A DNA stretch of 27,211 nt from a virus. Below the pieces are notes generated by a model that saw nothing but the letters and a program-made list of their open reading frames with translations, ran no database searches and was not told where the DNA came from. The translations under genes and the position numbers were made by a program. The DNA is taken from positions 1 through 27,211 of IMG/VR virus record IMGVR_UViG_3300021963_000544; one strand, 5' to 3'. Within the stretch, counting starts at the first letter, position 1, and every line of letters begins with the position of its first letter. Positions 1 through 7,500 of the stretch are shown here, in pieces.

Positions 1-215
1 TCGCCGGCCGAGTTATCGAACGCGGTCTGGCCACCTTCTGTCTTTAGCTGAGCAAGACCAAGGAAGCGCATTTCAGCGGTACGCTCAAGCGCCATCTTAC
101 TGTCATGCTTCGTGAAGATCTTGTCATACTGCGACGGGATCTGCTCATACTTGCCTTCAATCCCCCGGAGACCGGGGAGGAGAAGGTCTTTGATGGCGGA
201 AAGATTAACAGCCAT
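1..215 (-). CDS. major capsid protein, N-terminal part (truncated by window edge)
   Basis: This is the first 71 codons of a gene running leftwards off the window. The visible protein begins MAVNLSAIKDLLLPGLRGIE and continues with a charged segment (YEQIPSQYDKIFTKHDSKMA). The pattern of a short helix, then a YDKIF segment, then 'AEMRFLGLAQLKTEGGQTAFD' fits the N-terminus of phage major head proteins from memory of such families. Position supports this: it follows scaffold and a decoration-type gene in the usual scaffold-decoration-capsid order, 13 bases after the preceding stop. An AAGGAG-like ribosome site lies just upstream of the ATG (213-215). The HK97-fold core lies outside the window, so the assignment rests on context and the N-terminus only. 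Confidence 0.65.
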   Translation of the reverse strand, partial: MAVNLSAIKDLLLPGLRGIEGKYEQIPSQYDKIFTKHDSKMALERTAEMRFLGLAQLKTEGGQTAFDNSAG

Positions 216-228
216 TGGTCCTTACTCC

Positions 229-813
229 TTAGATCGTGACAAGTGTCTTGGTCGACACATTGAGGAAGCCGACGATAACGTAGTTGGCCACCGCAGTGAT
301 GTCGGTTCCATTAGAGCCCGGCGGGTCCGTGACAAGGCTGATGACGCGGAACGGCGCCGTCGAGGACGTGCCAACCGTATCAAGATACATGCCCGAAATG
401 CCGGTCGAGGTATTGCCGCCAGAGCCGCCAGCAAGCGAGATCGAAGCGCCGATCGCCGCCTGCGTGACATTCAGAGACGCACCAGCCTGCGCAACAAAGC
501 GCGCATTCGGATCATTGACGACGTAGGCGTAAACGTCGCCGCTGTTGTCCGATCCCGGCCAGAAGTTCGACCAAACAGTGCGCTTCTGCGCGACCGAAAG
601 GTATTTGCAGCCCTGGAAGACGCCAGCAAGCTGCGTGGTCGGGCCGTCGCCGGCGCGGGTGATGTAGCCATTGGCGTCCTGCAGAACAGCGTCGCCATAG
701 AAAATAGCAGTGGTGTAGTCCGACTTGATCAGCATTTCGATCTGCTCATAAGTCGGAGCAGAACCGGCGCCAGAATACTGGCGAAATCCGAAAGGCGCAT
801 ACGTGTTCGCCAT
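229..813 (-). CDS. head decoration-type structural protein
   Basis: A 194-residue protein starting MANTYAPFGFRQYSGAG, rich in Gly, Ser, Thr, Ala and Val with few charges, predicted to be mostly beta structure. The 'MANxxAPFGFR' opening recurs in small virion proteins encoded directly before the major capsid gene in many podovirus- and siphovirus-like genomes. By that context it would bind the capsid exterior or stabilise it. The start has a clear AAAGGAG site about 8 bases upstream. The gene is separated from the upstream head genes by about 210 bases that hold a terminator, so it is probably expressed from its own promoter together with the capsid gene, consistent with a need for high copy number. 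The exact family is not established. Confidence 0.55.
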   Translation of the reverse strand: MANTYAPFGFRQYSGAGSAPTYEQIEMLIKSDYTTAIFYGDAVLQDANGYITRAGDGPTTQLAGVFQGCKYLSVAQKRTVWSNFWPGSDNSGDVYAYVVNDPNARFVAQAGASLNVTQAAIGASISLAGGSGGNTSTGISGMYLDTVGTSSTAPFRVISLVTDPPGSNGTDITAVANYVIVGFLNVSTKTLVTI

Positions 814-1022
814 GACGGGCTCTCCTTTTTACAGGAAGTTCTGTCATCGCGCCGAGCGACTATGGAACCAGGAAAAGTTTGCCTTGCGCCGGGCAAGGAT
901 GCGACTGCCGCGCCGAGCGGTATGCCTGCTGGGGCGATATTATTGCAAACAGAATATAAAAAGTAAAGGGCCGCCCAGAAGAGCGGCCCTTATCCGTCAA
1001 GTCTTGCCTGACGGGGGGAAGA
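814..1022. other. intergenic region before decoration/capsid genes
   Basis: A gap of about 210 bases with no convincing gene. It holds the leftward terminator at 955-991 and, further left, an AT-rich stretch (about 925-965) where a promoter for the decoration and capsid genes would be expected. On the minus strand a TAATAT box is visible there, but its best -35 partner (TTTACT) is 19 bases away, so I do not call a promoter. Confidence 0.5.
955..991 (-). terminator. leftward intrinsic terminator
   Basis: Arms AAGGGCCGC (966-974) and GCGGCCCTT (983-991) form a 9-bp stem with an 8-base loop. On the minus strand the stem is followed by a T-rich run (TTTACTTTTTAT). It lies between the gene at 1023-1604 and the decoration/capsid pair and would isolate the two transcription units. 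Confidence 0.75.
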
Positions 1023-1604
1023 TCATTCCTCCGGGATAGGCATCGCCTCGTAGGATTTTTTGATCTGCGGCCGCACCTTGGCGTGGTCGCGCGTCATTGT
1101 CCCGTCCGGCGTGCCGGCAAGCTGCTGCTCCTTGTGACGGACCTGCAGGCGCGCAATTCGCTGCTCCTCGGCGCGCCGCTCCTCGACAATCTCCAGCGGA
1201 CACTCCATGAGGATCAGGCCGTCACGCATGATGAACTGATCCGTATTGCCCAGAGGCATCATGTGCGGATGACGCGTGCGCGGGACGGCAGACCAGCCTC
1301 GACGCTGAAGCTCAATCTGGTAGGAAGGGTTTTCCGCCCCGTAGACCGAAAACATCTTCCACTCATAAGACCACCCGTCCGGGATATCGTTCGGGTCAAC
1401 ATAGAGCGGATCAGGTCCTTCGCTGGCGGCGTTGCTGCCATGCTGGCGCAGCTCTTCCGCGCGCTGACGGGCGCGTGCGCGCGGGTCATCTTCTCTCATC
1501 TTTGGCCTCCCGGGCGCGCGAGGCGCCGTCTCTGTGCTTGCTGGCGCGGCCTCTGACCGCATGCGCTCGGCGAACTTCGCAGCCGCTTCATTCTGCTGTG
1601 TCAT
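1023..1604 (-). CDS. conserved phage head-region protein of unknown function
   Basis: About 193 residues. The N-terminal 60 are Ala/Glu/Arg rich and probably disordered (a GRPKMREDDPRARAR stretch). The centre carries a recognisable conserved block, DPLYVDPNDIPDGWSYEWK, then 'NPSYQIELQRRGWSAVPRTRHP' and 'GLILMECP'. The C-terminus is a charged helix. I have seen this DPNDIPDGWSYEW block in phage proteins encoded between scaffold and capsid genes, but no role is known to me. The start is set at ATG 1604 because GGAG lies 7 bases before it. The in-frame ATG at 1616 overlaps the upstream stop (TAATG) and is itself part of the leader ATGGAGATTGTTATG. It could be a minor virion or assembly protein. 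Confidence 0.6.
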   Translation of the reverse strand: MTQQNEAAAKFAERMRSEAAPASTETAPRAPGRPKMREDDPRARARQRAEELRQHGSNAASEGPDPLYVDPNDIPDGWSYEWKMFSVYGAENPSYQIELQRRGWSAVPRTRHPHMMPLGNTDQFIMRDGLILMECPLEIVEERRAEEQRIARLQVRHKEQQLAGTPDGTMTRDHAKVRPQIKKSYEAMPIPEE

Positions 1605-1615
1605 AACAATCTCCA

Positions 1616-2578
1616 TTACTGGCCGTAGCGGCCTTCCTTGATCAGCGCCTGCTTGTTGCGGGCGTATTCCTCCGGCGACATGCCAAGATCGCGCGCGGTT
1701 TGAGCTTCCGCGGCGGACAGCCGGACCGTCCCCGGACGGCTGGAGCCGCGCGAGACCGGCGCCGCTGGCGGCGGAGAAGGCTTGCGCGCCGGAGCTGGCG
1801 CGGCGGCGGCGGACAGCGCACTATTGTCTTCTTCATCCGCCGGCGGGGGCGCCGCAGGCGCGACCTTGCGCATGCCAAGCCGCTGCTCGATGAACTCGAA
1901 ATATTCATCGCTGTCAGGCGTGACGCCGTCGAGGATCGCCGCCTCGTGGGCGTTGAACATTTTCCGGATCGACTTCTCATCCCGAAGATGATCTTTTGCA
2001 CTACGCAGCCAAGCCGCTGATCGGGGCGTGACCTTCGACGCCATGTCCTCAATCACGTCGTCAACGCGTGGCGCCGACGGCATGGGCTGGACAGGCTGGG
2101 CATTCGGGCTGGCCCTTTCCACCTCCATCTGCTCGCGGATCGCCTTCTCGCCCGCGCGCAGCCTTTCCATCTGGTCCTGGTTCACGACCATGGCGCGATT
2201 GATTTGCGCCAGCTTCTCATAGTCCCCGACGCTGCTGGCTTCGGCATACGCCGCCTCCAGCGCCTTGCCGCGGCCCTCAATCGTCTCAAGAGCGCTGACC
2301 ACTTGATGATATTGGGCCTCAGTCACGTCGACTTTGGCGCGTTGGGCCTGCTGATACGCCGCCTGCATGCGGCGCTCGGCCTCAACACGGGCGTTTTGCT
2401 CTTCAATGAGGCGTCTTTTCAGCTCATTGATACCTTCTTGCGGCGAAATCTCCGGAACTTCCTCGGATTTTGCCTTGGCGGGTTCTTTTTCCTCTTCAAT
2501 TTCAACCTTTACATCTTCGGAGCCTTCTGTTTTGTTTTCATCAAGCACAATTTCGATATCTTCTGCTTCATTAGACAT
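1616..2578 (-). CDS. scaffold-like head assembly protein
   Basis: About 320 residues, highly acidic N-terminus (Glu/Asp/Lys-rich first 50 residues), then long predicted coiled coil (roughly residues 55-160: ELKRRLIEEQNARVEAERRM and onward), then a Pro/Ala-rich low-complexity linker (PAAPPPADEE, SAAAAPAPARKPSPPPAAP) and a basic C-terminal segment with 'LSAAEAQTARDLGMSPEEYARNK'. That build, an acidic coiled-coil body with a basic capsid-binding tail, is typical of scaffolding proteins that line the procapsid and leave before packaging. It sits between a GroES-like gene and the capsid genes, as expected. Start chosen at ATG 2578: GGAG precedes it by about 7 bases, and the in-frame ATG at 2590 overlaps the previous stop codon. 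No protease gene of the usual prohead type is seen in the window. Confidence 0.75.
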   Translation of the reverse strand: MSNEAEDIEIVLDENKTEGSEDVKVEIEEEKEPAKAKSEEVPEISPQEGINELKRRLIEEQNARVEAERRMQAAYQQAQRAKVDVTEAQYHQVVSALETIEGRGKALEAAYAEASSVGDYEKLAQINRAMVVNQDQMERLRAGEKAIREQMEVERASPNAQPVQPMPSAPRVDDVIEDMASKVTPRSAAWLRSAKDHLRDEKSIRKMFNAHEAAILDGVTPDSDEYFEFIEQRLGMRKVAPAAPPPADEEDNSALSAAAAPAPARKPSPPPAAPVSRGSSRPGTVRLSAAEAQTARDLGMSPEEYARNKQALIKEGRYGQ

Positions 2579-2589
2579 TTTTTTCTCCA

Positions 2590-2982
2590 TTACCAGGCCA
2601 TATCAGGCATAGGAACGCGCATTTTTACCTGCGTATCGCTCAAAACACGGCACAAAACGCCATTTATTGTGACGTTCCATCCATCCGAAGGCCTCAAAAC
2701 AAGCCAATCATGTAGATTGAACGTCGCTTTATTGAACCATTCGCCACTATCATCCTGAAAAGCCGACGGGCCCATCGCAACGAGCAGTCCAACCTTGCCC
2801 TGGAACCGATCTTCGCCTCGAATTCCATCGGTCAGAATGATGCCGCCCTTGGTTTTCTCCGGCCTGATATACACGGCGCACAAAATCTGGTTGTTGAACA
2901 ACTCGATTTTGGAAATATCGCCGAGCGCTTTCAGTATTTCTTCTTTTGGATCGACAACATGATCCATCAGCATATTCGTCAT
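2590..2982 (-). CDS. GroES-like (Cpn10-fold) co-chaperonin-type protein
   Basis: 130 residues. The middle matches the order of Cpn10 elements: 'VYIRPEKTKGGIILTD' resembles the GroES mobile-loop flank (KSAGGIVLT), 'FQGKVGLLVAMGP' resembles the RGEVLAVGNG strand, and 'HDWLVLRPSDGWNVTINGVLCRVLSDTQVKMRV' resembles the final strands. GroES caps GroEL; phage versions (T4 gp31 is the known case) adapt the host chaperonin to fold capsid protein. The place between portal-side genes and scaffold suits a capsid-folding or assembly role. An N-terminal extension of about 30 residues is unlike bacterial GroES. A ribosome site AAGGGG lies 6 bases before the ATG, and the stop overlaps the leader of the scaffold gene. 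It may instead be a structural protein using the same fold. Confidence 0.7.
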   Translation of the reverse strand: MTNMLMDHVVDPKEEILKALGDISKIELFNNQILCAVYIRPEKTKGGIILTDGIRGEDRFQGKVGLLVAMGPSAFQDDSGEWFNKATFNLHDWLVLRPSDGWNVTINGVLCRVLSDTQVKMRVPMPDMAW

Positions 2983-3003
2983 GGCTTCCCCTTTCGTTTT
3001 GCG

Positions 3004-3207
3004 CTATCTTTGGCTGCAGATTTTGTCTGCTTCCGCCATCAACTCGATCGCGACGCGCAGTCCCGCGATCTTGCCGCACGCATGGCGGTAATCTTCAAAC
3101 GATTGAATTGATCCGAAAGACATATTTTGCTTCATGTTCTCGATTTCAATTTCAATCAGCTTTTTCAGTTCATGCTCATAGAACGCCGCATAGGTCTGCG
3201 CGCCCAT
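3004..3207 (-). CDS. small conserved phage protein, unknown function
   Basis: 67 residues, predicted almost wholly helical: 'YEHELKKLIEIEIENMKQNM' then 'FEDYRHACGKIAGLRVAIELMAEADKI'. The pattern of a charged helix followed by a (F/Y)xxYxxxxGKIxGLRxAIE helix is one I recognise in small proteins from podovirus-like head modules, with no known function. It has a strong AAGGGGG site before the ATG. It is preceded by an intergenic hairpin (3238-3275) and followed after 21 bases by the GroES-like gene. Confidence 0.6.
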   Translation of the reverse strand: MGAQTYAAFYEHELKKLIEIEIENMKQNMSFGSIQSFEDYRHACGKIAGLRVAIELMAEADKICSQR

Positions 3208-3237
3208 AATTCCCCCTTACGCCCCCATTGTGTGTGT

Positions 3238-3275
3238 GGGCGGGATGCCGGAAAGGGGGCCACGACATCCCGCCC
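3238..3275 (-). other. 10-bp inverted repeat, mRNA hairpin between head genes
   Basis: GGGCGGGATG (3238-3247) and CATCCCGCCC (3266-3275) are exact reverse complements with an 18-base loop. It lies 12 bases past the stop of the gene at 3288-4505. On the minus strand no T-run follows, so it looks like a stabilising or processing hairpin, or a leaky terminator, rather than a standard intrinsic terminator. Confidence 0.55.
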
Positions 3276-3287
3276 GCGCAGGGTTAA

Positions 3288-4505
3288 TTACGCCCCGCGA
3301 GCCCTCTGCAACTTCTCAATCGCAGTCTTCTGCAGCCGGCCCTTGCCGCTCTCGGCTCCGGCCGTCATGTCCTTATACGACTTCGGCGCCCGCCCGCCAG
3401 AGCGGCGCGCCGGAGCGTCAGTGTGCTTCTTTTCGATGTCCGTCTTCTGCAGACGACCCTCGCCCGACGCGGCGCCAGCCTCCATGTCCTTGTAGGACGA
3501 CGCGACCCTGGTAATGCGGCCACCAGCCTTGCGGCCCATGGGCATGGGACCCGGGGCCGGCATGGGCGGCGGCGCGGCAATCGCGGGCGGCATCATCGGA
3601 GCAGGCGCGCCGCCGGGCGCCGGCATCGGCACGGGGGCCACGCCCGGCCCGCCGTCGGGCGGAAGCATGGGTAGCGGACCCGGTTTGCCGCCAGCAGAGA
3701 TGATGTTGATCTTGATGTCGGTCTTGCCCTTGCCGCCCTTGCGGGACTTTGGCTTCGCGCCCATCAGAGCGCCGCCGGAGGCCTTGGCGACCTTCTTCCC
3801 GCCGCGCTTCATAAACTGATCGCTTTGCACCGGCTGAGCGAGGGAGCCGCGCATTCCGGGGGCTTCATTTTCGTAAGCGACCTGCATTTCGCGAGATCCG
3901 CGCTCTGGCGAAAGTCGCTCAAGCCGCGCGCGCCGCCGAGCAGGGCTTGCTGCCCGCTTTGCTCCTACAAGCTGCATGGGCGCGCCGGGAGCCTTGGCGG
4001 GGGCCTCCTCGCCACTTCCCATCCACGTTGAGCCGTCGATGTAGCCACGGCCGGCAAGCGCATTGGCGAGCGCGTCAATGATGCCGCCATCCGCCTTGGC
4101 GACCTTGCCGCCGCTCTTGTAATGCCCCGCGGCAGCGCGCGTCGGCTTGTGGATCTTGGCCTCGGGGAGACCGCCCCCATGCTTCATGCCGCCGATGTGC
4201 TTGATGCCCGGGCGCTGTTCGTTGGCTTCCTTCATGTCCTTATTGGCCATGCCGATGCCGATATCCTTCTCCATGACCTTGCCGCCCGCCTTGCGACCCG
4301 GGCGATCGGCGCGACGCGCTGACGCCGAGCCGCCGGCGCTGTATTCGCGCGGCTTGCCGATCGGGCGCATGCCTGTCTTGATGTCTGCGTTCAGGGGCTC
4401 GGCCGGCGACCAGTCGGAGCTATCTACCTTCTGATCTTTTTCGCCCGCCAGCCGGCGGGCTTTTGCCTTCATGGCCTCACGGGCCTGCTTGGCGACATCG
4501 GACAT
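3288..4505 (-). CDS. cationic Gly-Gly-repeat, low-complexity phage protein
   Basis: 405 residues, very basic, rich in Gly, Ala, Pro, Lys and Arg, with little predicted fold. Three layers of repetition are visible: at least eight short basic Gly-Gly motifs (RKAGGKV, KSGGKV, KADGGII, KRGGKKV, KASGGAL, RKAGGRI, RSGGRA); a Pro/Met/Gly tract around residues 275-330; and a C-terminal near-duplicate of about 24 residues beginning SYKDMEAGAASGEGRLQKT and SYKDMTAGAESGKGRLQKT. Such 'YKDMTAGAxSGxGRLxKT' segments occur in other phage proteins next to portal genes. It lies between the polyvalent protein and the small head genes, so a DNA-binding or internal virion role is plausible but unproven. AGGAG precedes the ATG by 8 bases. 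Confidence 0.6.
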   Translation of the reverse strand: MSDVAKQAREAMKAKARRLAGEKDQKVDSSDWSPAEPLNADIKTGMRPIGKPREYSAGGSASARRADRPGRKAGGKVMEKDIGIGMANKDMKEANEQRPGIKHIGGMKHGGGLPEAKIHKPTRAAAGHYKSGGKVAKADGGIIDALANALAGRGYIDGSTWMGSGEEAPAKAPGAPMQLVGAKRAASPARRRARLERLSPERGSREMQVAYENEAPGMRGSLAQPVQSDQFMKRGGKKVAKASGGALMGAKPKSRKGGKGKTDIKINIISAGGKPGPLPMLPPDGGPGVAPVPMPAPGGAPAPMMPPAIAAPPPMPAPGPMPMGRKAGGRITRVASSYKDMEAGAASGEGRLQKTDIEKKHTDAPARRSGGRAPKSYKDMTAGAESGKGRLQKTAIEKLQRARGA

Positions 4506-4544
4506 TTTATTCTCCTGGCCAGTAATCCCGGCGTCCCGGGGAGG

Positions 4545-7500
4545 CTACGCCGCCTCAAGCTCTCGCGCGTTTGCGATGTTGGATGATACACGAACGGCGT
4601 CGTCAATTACAGAGCCGCCCGAGGCGTATAGCGTTCCCGACAAGACAAGATCGCGCGCGGTCTCCGGAGAGACGCCTCGGCGCCTCGCGATGTTGGCGAT
4701 CTCTTGCGAAAGCATTTCAAGTTTTGGCGAGCCGATTGGCGTGTCGACGCCTGTCGCGCCGGAGCCCGTTCCCCAAAGCAACGCCTGCGCGGGAACTGCC
4801 TCCATCTCCGCCGGCCGCGCGACGCTTTCGCGGAACCACGGGCCGACGGGCCTATATTCGCCCATCTTCATTGACACTTCCGGGTCCGCCGTCTTGCGCA
4901 CATCAGGCATGCCAAGAATGCGCGTGTAATGCGCGTCCGGCACCGGCAGCTTTGTCTGGAAGCCTGTCTCAGGCACGCCAGACGCCTGAATGTAGAGAGG
5001 CACCTTCGGCGTTCCGGTCGTGTATTCGCCGGTCTCGAAGAAGCGGCGGAGCGGGCCCGCGTGCGACGTCGAGTGATACGGGTGGCCCTGCATGACCTCG
5101 CGCACGTATGACGGCAGGCCTTCTGCTGGCGCGGCGGACGGCTTGCCGCCATGCGTCAGGAAGTCTTGCAGCCGCCCCTGCATCGCAAGGTGATACGCGC
5201 CAAGGCCACGATTGATTTCTGTCTGCACCGGACTGCCGGGCGACATAGCCCCAAGCGTCGTGTTGAAAATGTTGTAGCGCGCCGCGGCCTCTTCCGGATC
5301 AAACAACTCTTTCAGGCGCGCGTGCACAGGGTCCATGTAATACCAGGGCATCATGCCTGTGCGCAGGCCCGGCTGCTTCTCTCCCTCCGCGAGGATGTCA
5401 AGAAGGCGACGCTCGTTCTCCGGCGTCATGACGCCCTCGGAGGCGTAATTGATGCCACGCGTGCGCTCCGGCGGCGCGGCCAGCTTGGGCTCCATGTTGC
5501 CTTGGCGGCGCGCCGCGATGTCGAAAACATCCTGTCGCGTCACGCCGAATAGCTGCTTCATGATCGGGTCTTCGGGCGCGACGCGGCTTTCCGCCTCAAG
5601 CGCCATTTCGCGCGGATTGCCGTAGACGCCGGGGAACAGTGGCTCCTCGCGCGCGAGGTTCTTCACTGTTGGCACAATCTTTTTCGCCAGCGCCTTGGCG
5701 ATGACGCCCGACATTGTTTCGGCTTTCGCCGATCCAACCGGGTTGAATTGCGACAGGAAGCCTAGCGCGCGGTCAACGACGCCCGGCTCTTCAACCTCGC
5801 CTCCCTCGGCCTTGCCCGTCAGGCTGCGAATGTAGGCCTCGACATCTTCGCCGACGGCCGGAGCGGGCGCTTGCGTCCACTCCGGCATGCGGCCGATCTT
5901 CTGTTCGGCAAAGTGGGTTGTTGCCCCGGGCGCGGATCGGTTTGCTTCACCGTAAGGCCCGTAGTTCACCCACGAGTTCTGCCCGCGCGTCTCTAGCGTG
6001 GCGGCGGGTAGCGCCTCCTTGCCAAACATGCGCGAGTGGAGTTGATACGCACGCTCTTCGCCCGGAGCGCGGAAAAAAGGATTGCCCGGACCAAAGTGGC
6101 CGTAAAGATCGTGAGCAATCCGAAAAGCATCGTTGATGACTGCATCGGGTTTGTCTCCTACCTTGCCGGCGCGGCGCAGGAGGGGATTGTCGGCGATCAA
6201 GCCTCCGGACGATCCAAACCCTTGCTCGGTGGGGAAGACGAAGAGCCGACCCCGGTTGACGATATCCTCATAACCCAGCGCCGGCGACGCGGCATAAGGA
6301 TCAGCCTGTCCTTGCTTGAGAAAACGGAAGTCAATTCCTGTGTCCTTTGCGGCTCTGTATTGGGCCATGGTCTCGTCTATGAGCGCGTCATAGGCTCGAC
6401 GAACGGCCGGATCGCCGGGACGATGCTTCATCTCAGCGAAGGCGTCTGCGACCTTGGTCGCAAATTCCGGATTGAATTCAGGGAAAGATGCGACCTCATG
6501 CTCGCCGGGGCGGCCGATCGTCTGCATGTATTTTGACGCGGCGCTTTCGACCTCAGGGATCGGCCGCGCCTCGACCTTGCCAATACCGGGCAAGGTGACG
6601 AGCGACGGCTTGCCGGGCGCGCCGGCGTAACCGGAGCCTTCGGGTAAAAGCTTGCCGAGCATCTTGAGAGCAGCCTTGACCGTTCCGCCATCCGCGCGGC
6701 CCGCGCGTCTCTGCGCCTCAAGCTCCTGCGCGTATTTCATCATCGCCTCTTCTTCGGGCGACACGGCTTCCTCAAGCCTGGAAGGCAACGGATCAGATTG
6801 TAGCTTGCGAGCCAAGGCAATCGCGCCCTCTCGCGCCTTTTCCCATTCAGGATTTGGTTCGTTGCCAATGATGGCTGGCGAGGGCGGTCGGACAATGATG
6901 CTTTCGTCGGAGAACGGATAATTCATACGACGCTCTGGAAGCGACATTTCAAGACGCTCGCCGGGAAGGCGCGCAGTGACTTCCCCGAGAGATTTGAAAT
7001 ATTGTTGATACGGATCAGGCGTCGTCTCATAGATACGATCAATCTGATGCCCGAGAAGTTCTTGGGTGTTGTAAAGCCCTTCATTGCCAAGACTGATAAA
7101 TTTCAGGGGCTGCGGGCCAAGGGGCAATCCTGCTTTACGCGCCTCGACAAGGGCGTCCAGCGGCCTCATCGTTGGATTGCGTTCCATAAACTCTTTGAGA
7201 ACAGACGCGCCTTTGGCTGACTGCAAATCCTCTTTTAGCGGCGCCGCAAGACGATCAGGGTGTGGGAATACGTCTGGATTTGTTCCCGGAGACATTTGCT
7301 CAACATGCTGAACGCGATGCTGATGCTCATGCAAAAGATTTTCAAGTAAGTCGCGATCGTCAAGCCGGACGTTGGAGCCGATTTCATCCTTAAGCTGATC
7401 GAAGTAGCCGCGGTGCCGCATCTCGCGCTCAAACGGAGCAACCGAAGCGGAAAAGGACCCCGGGTAAAGATCATAGACTTCCGGGTGTGAAAGCAATTCA

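Noticed and set aside
112-966. 284-codon plus-strand frame over the capsid-side genes
   Set aside because: Arg-rich product in the antisense of the decoration gene; no ribosome site, and the minus-strand gene is well supported.
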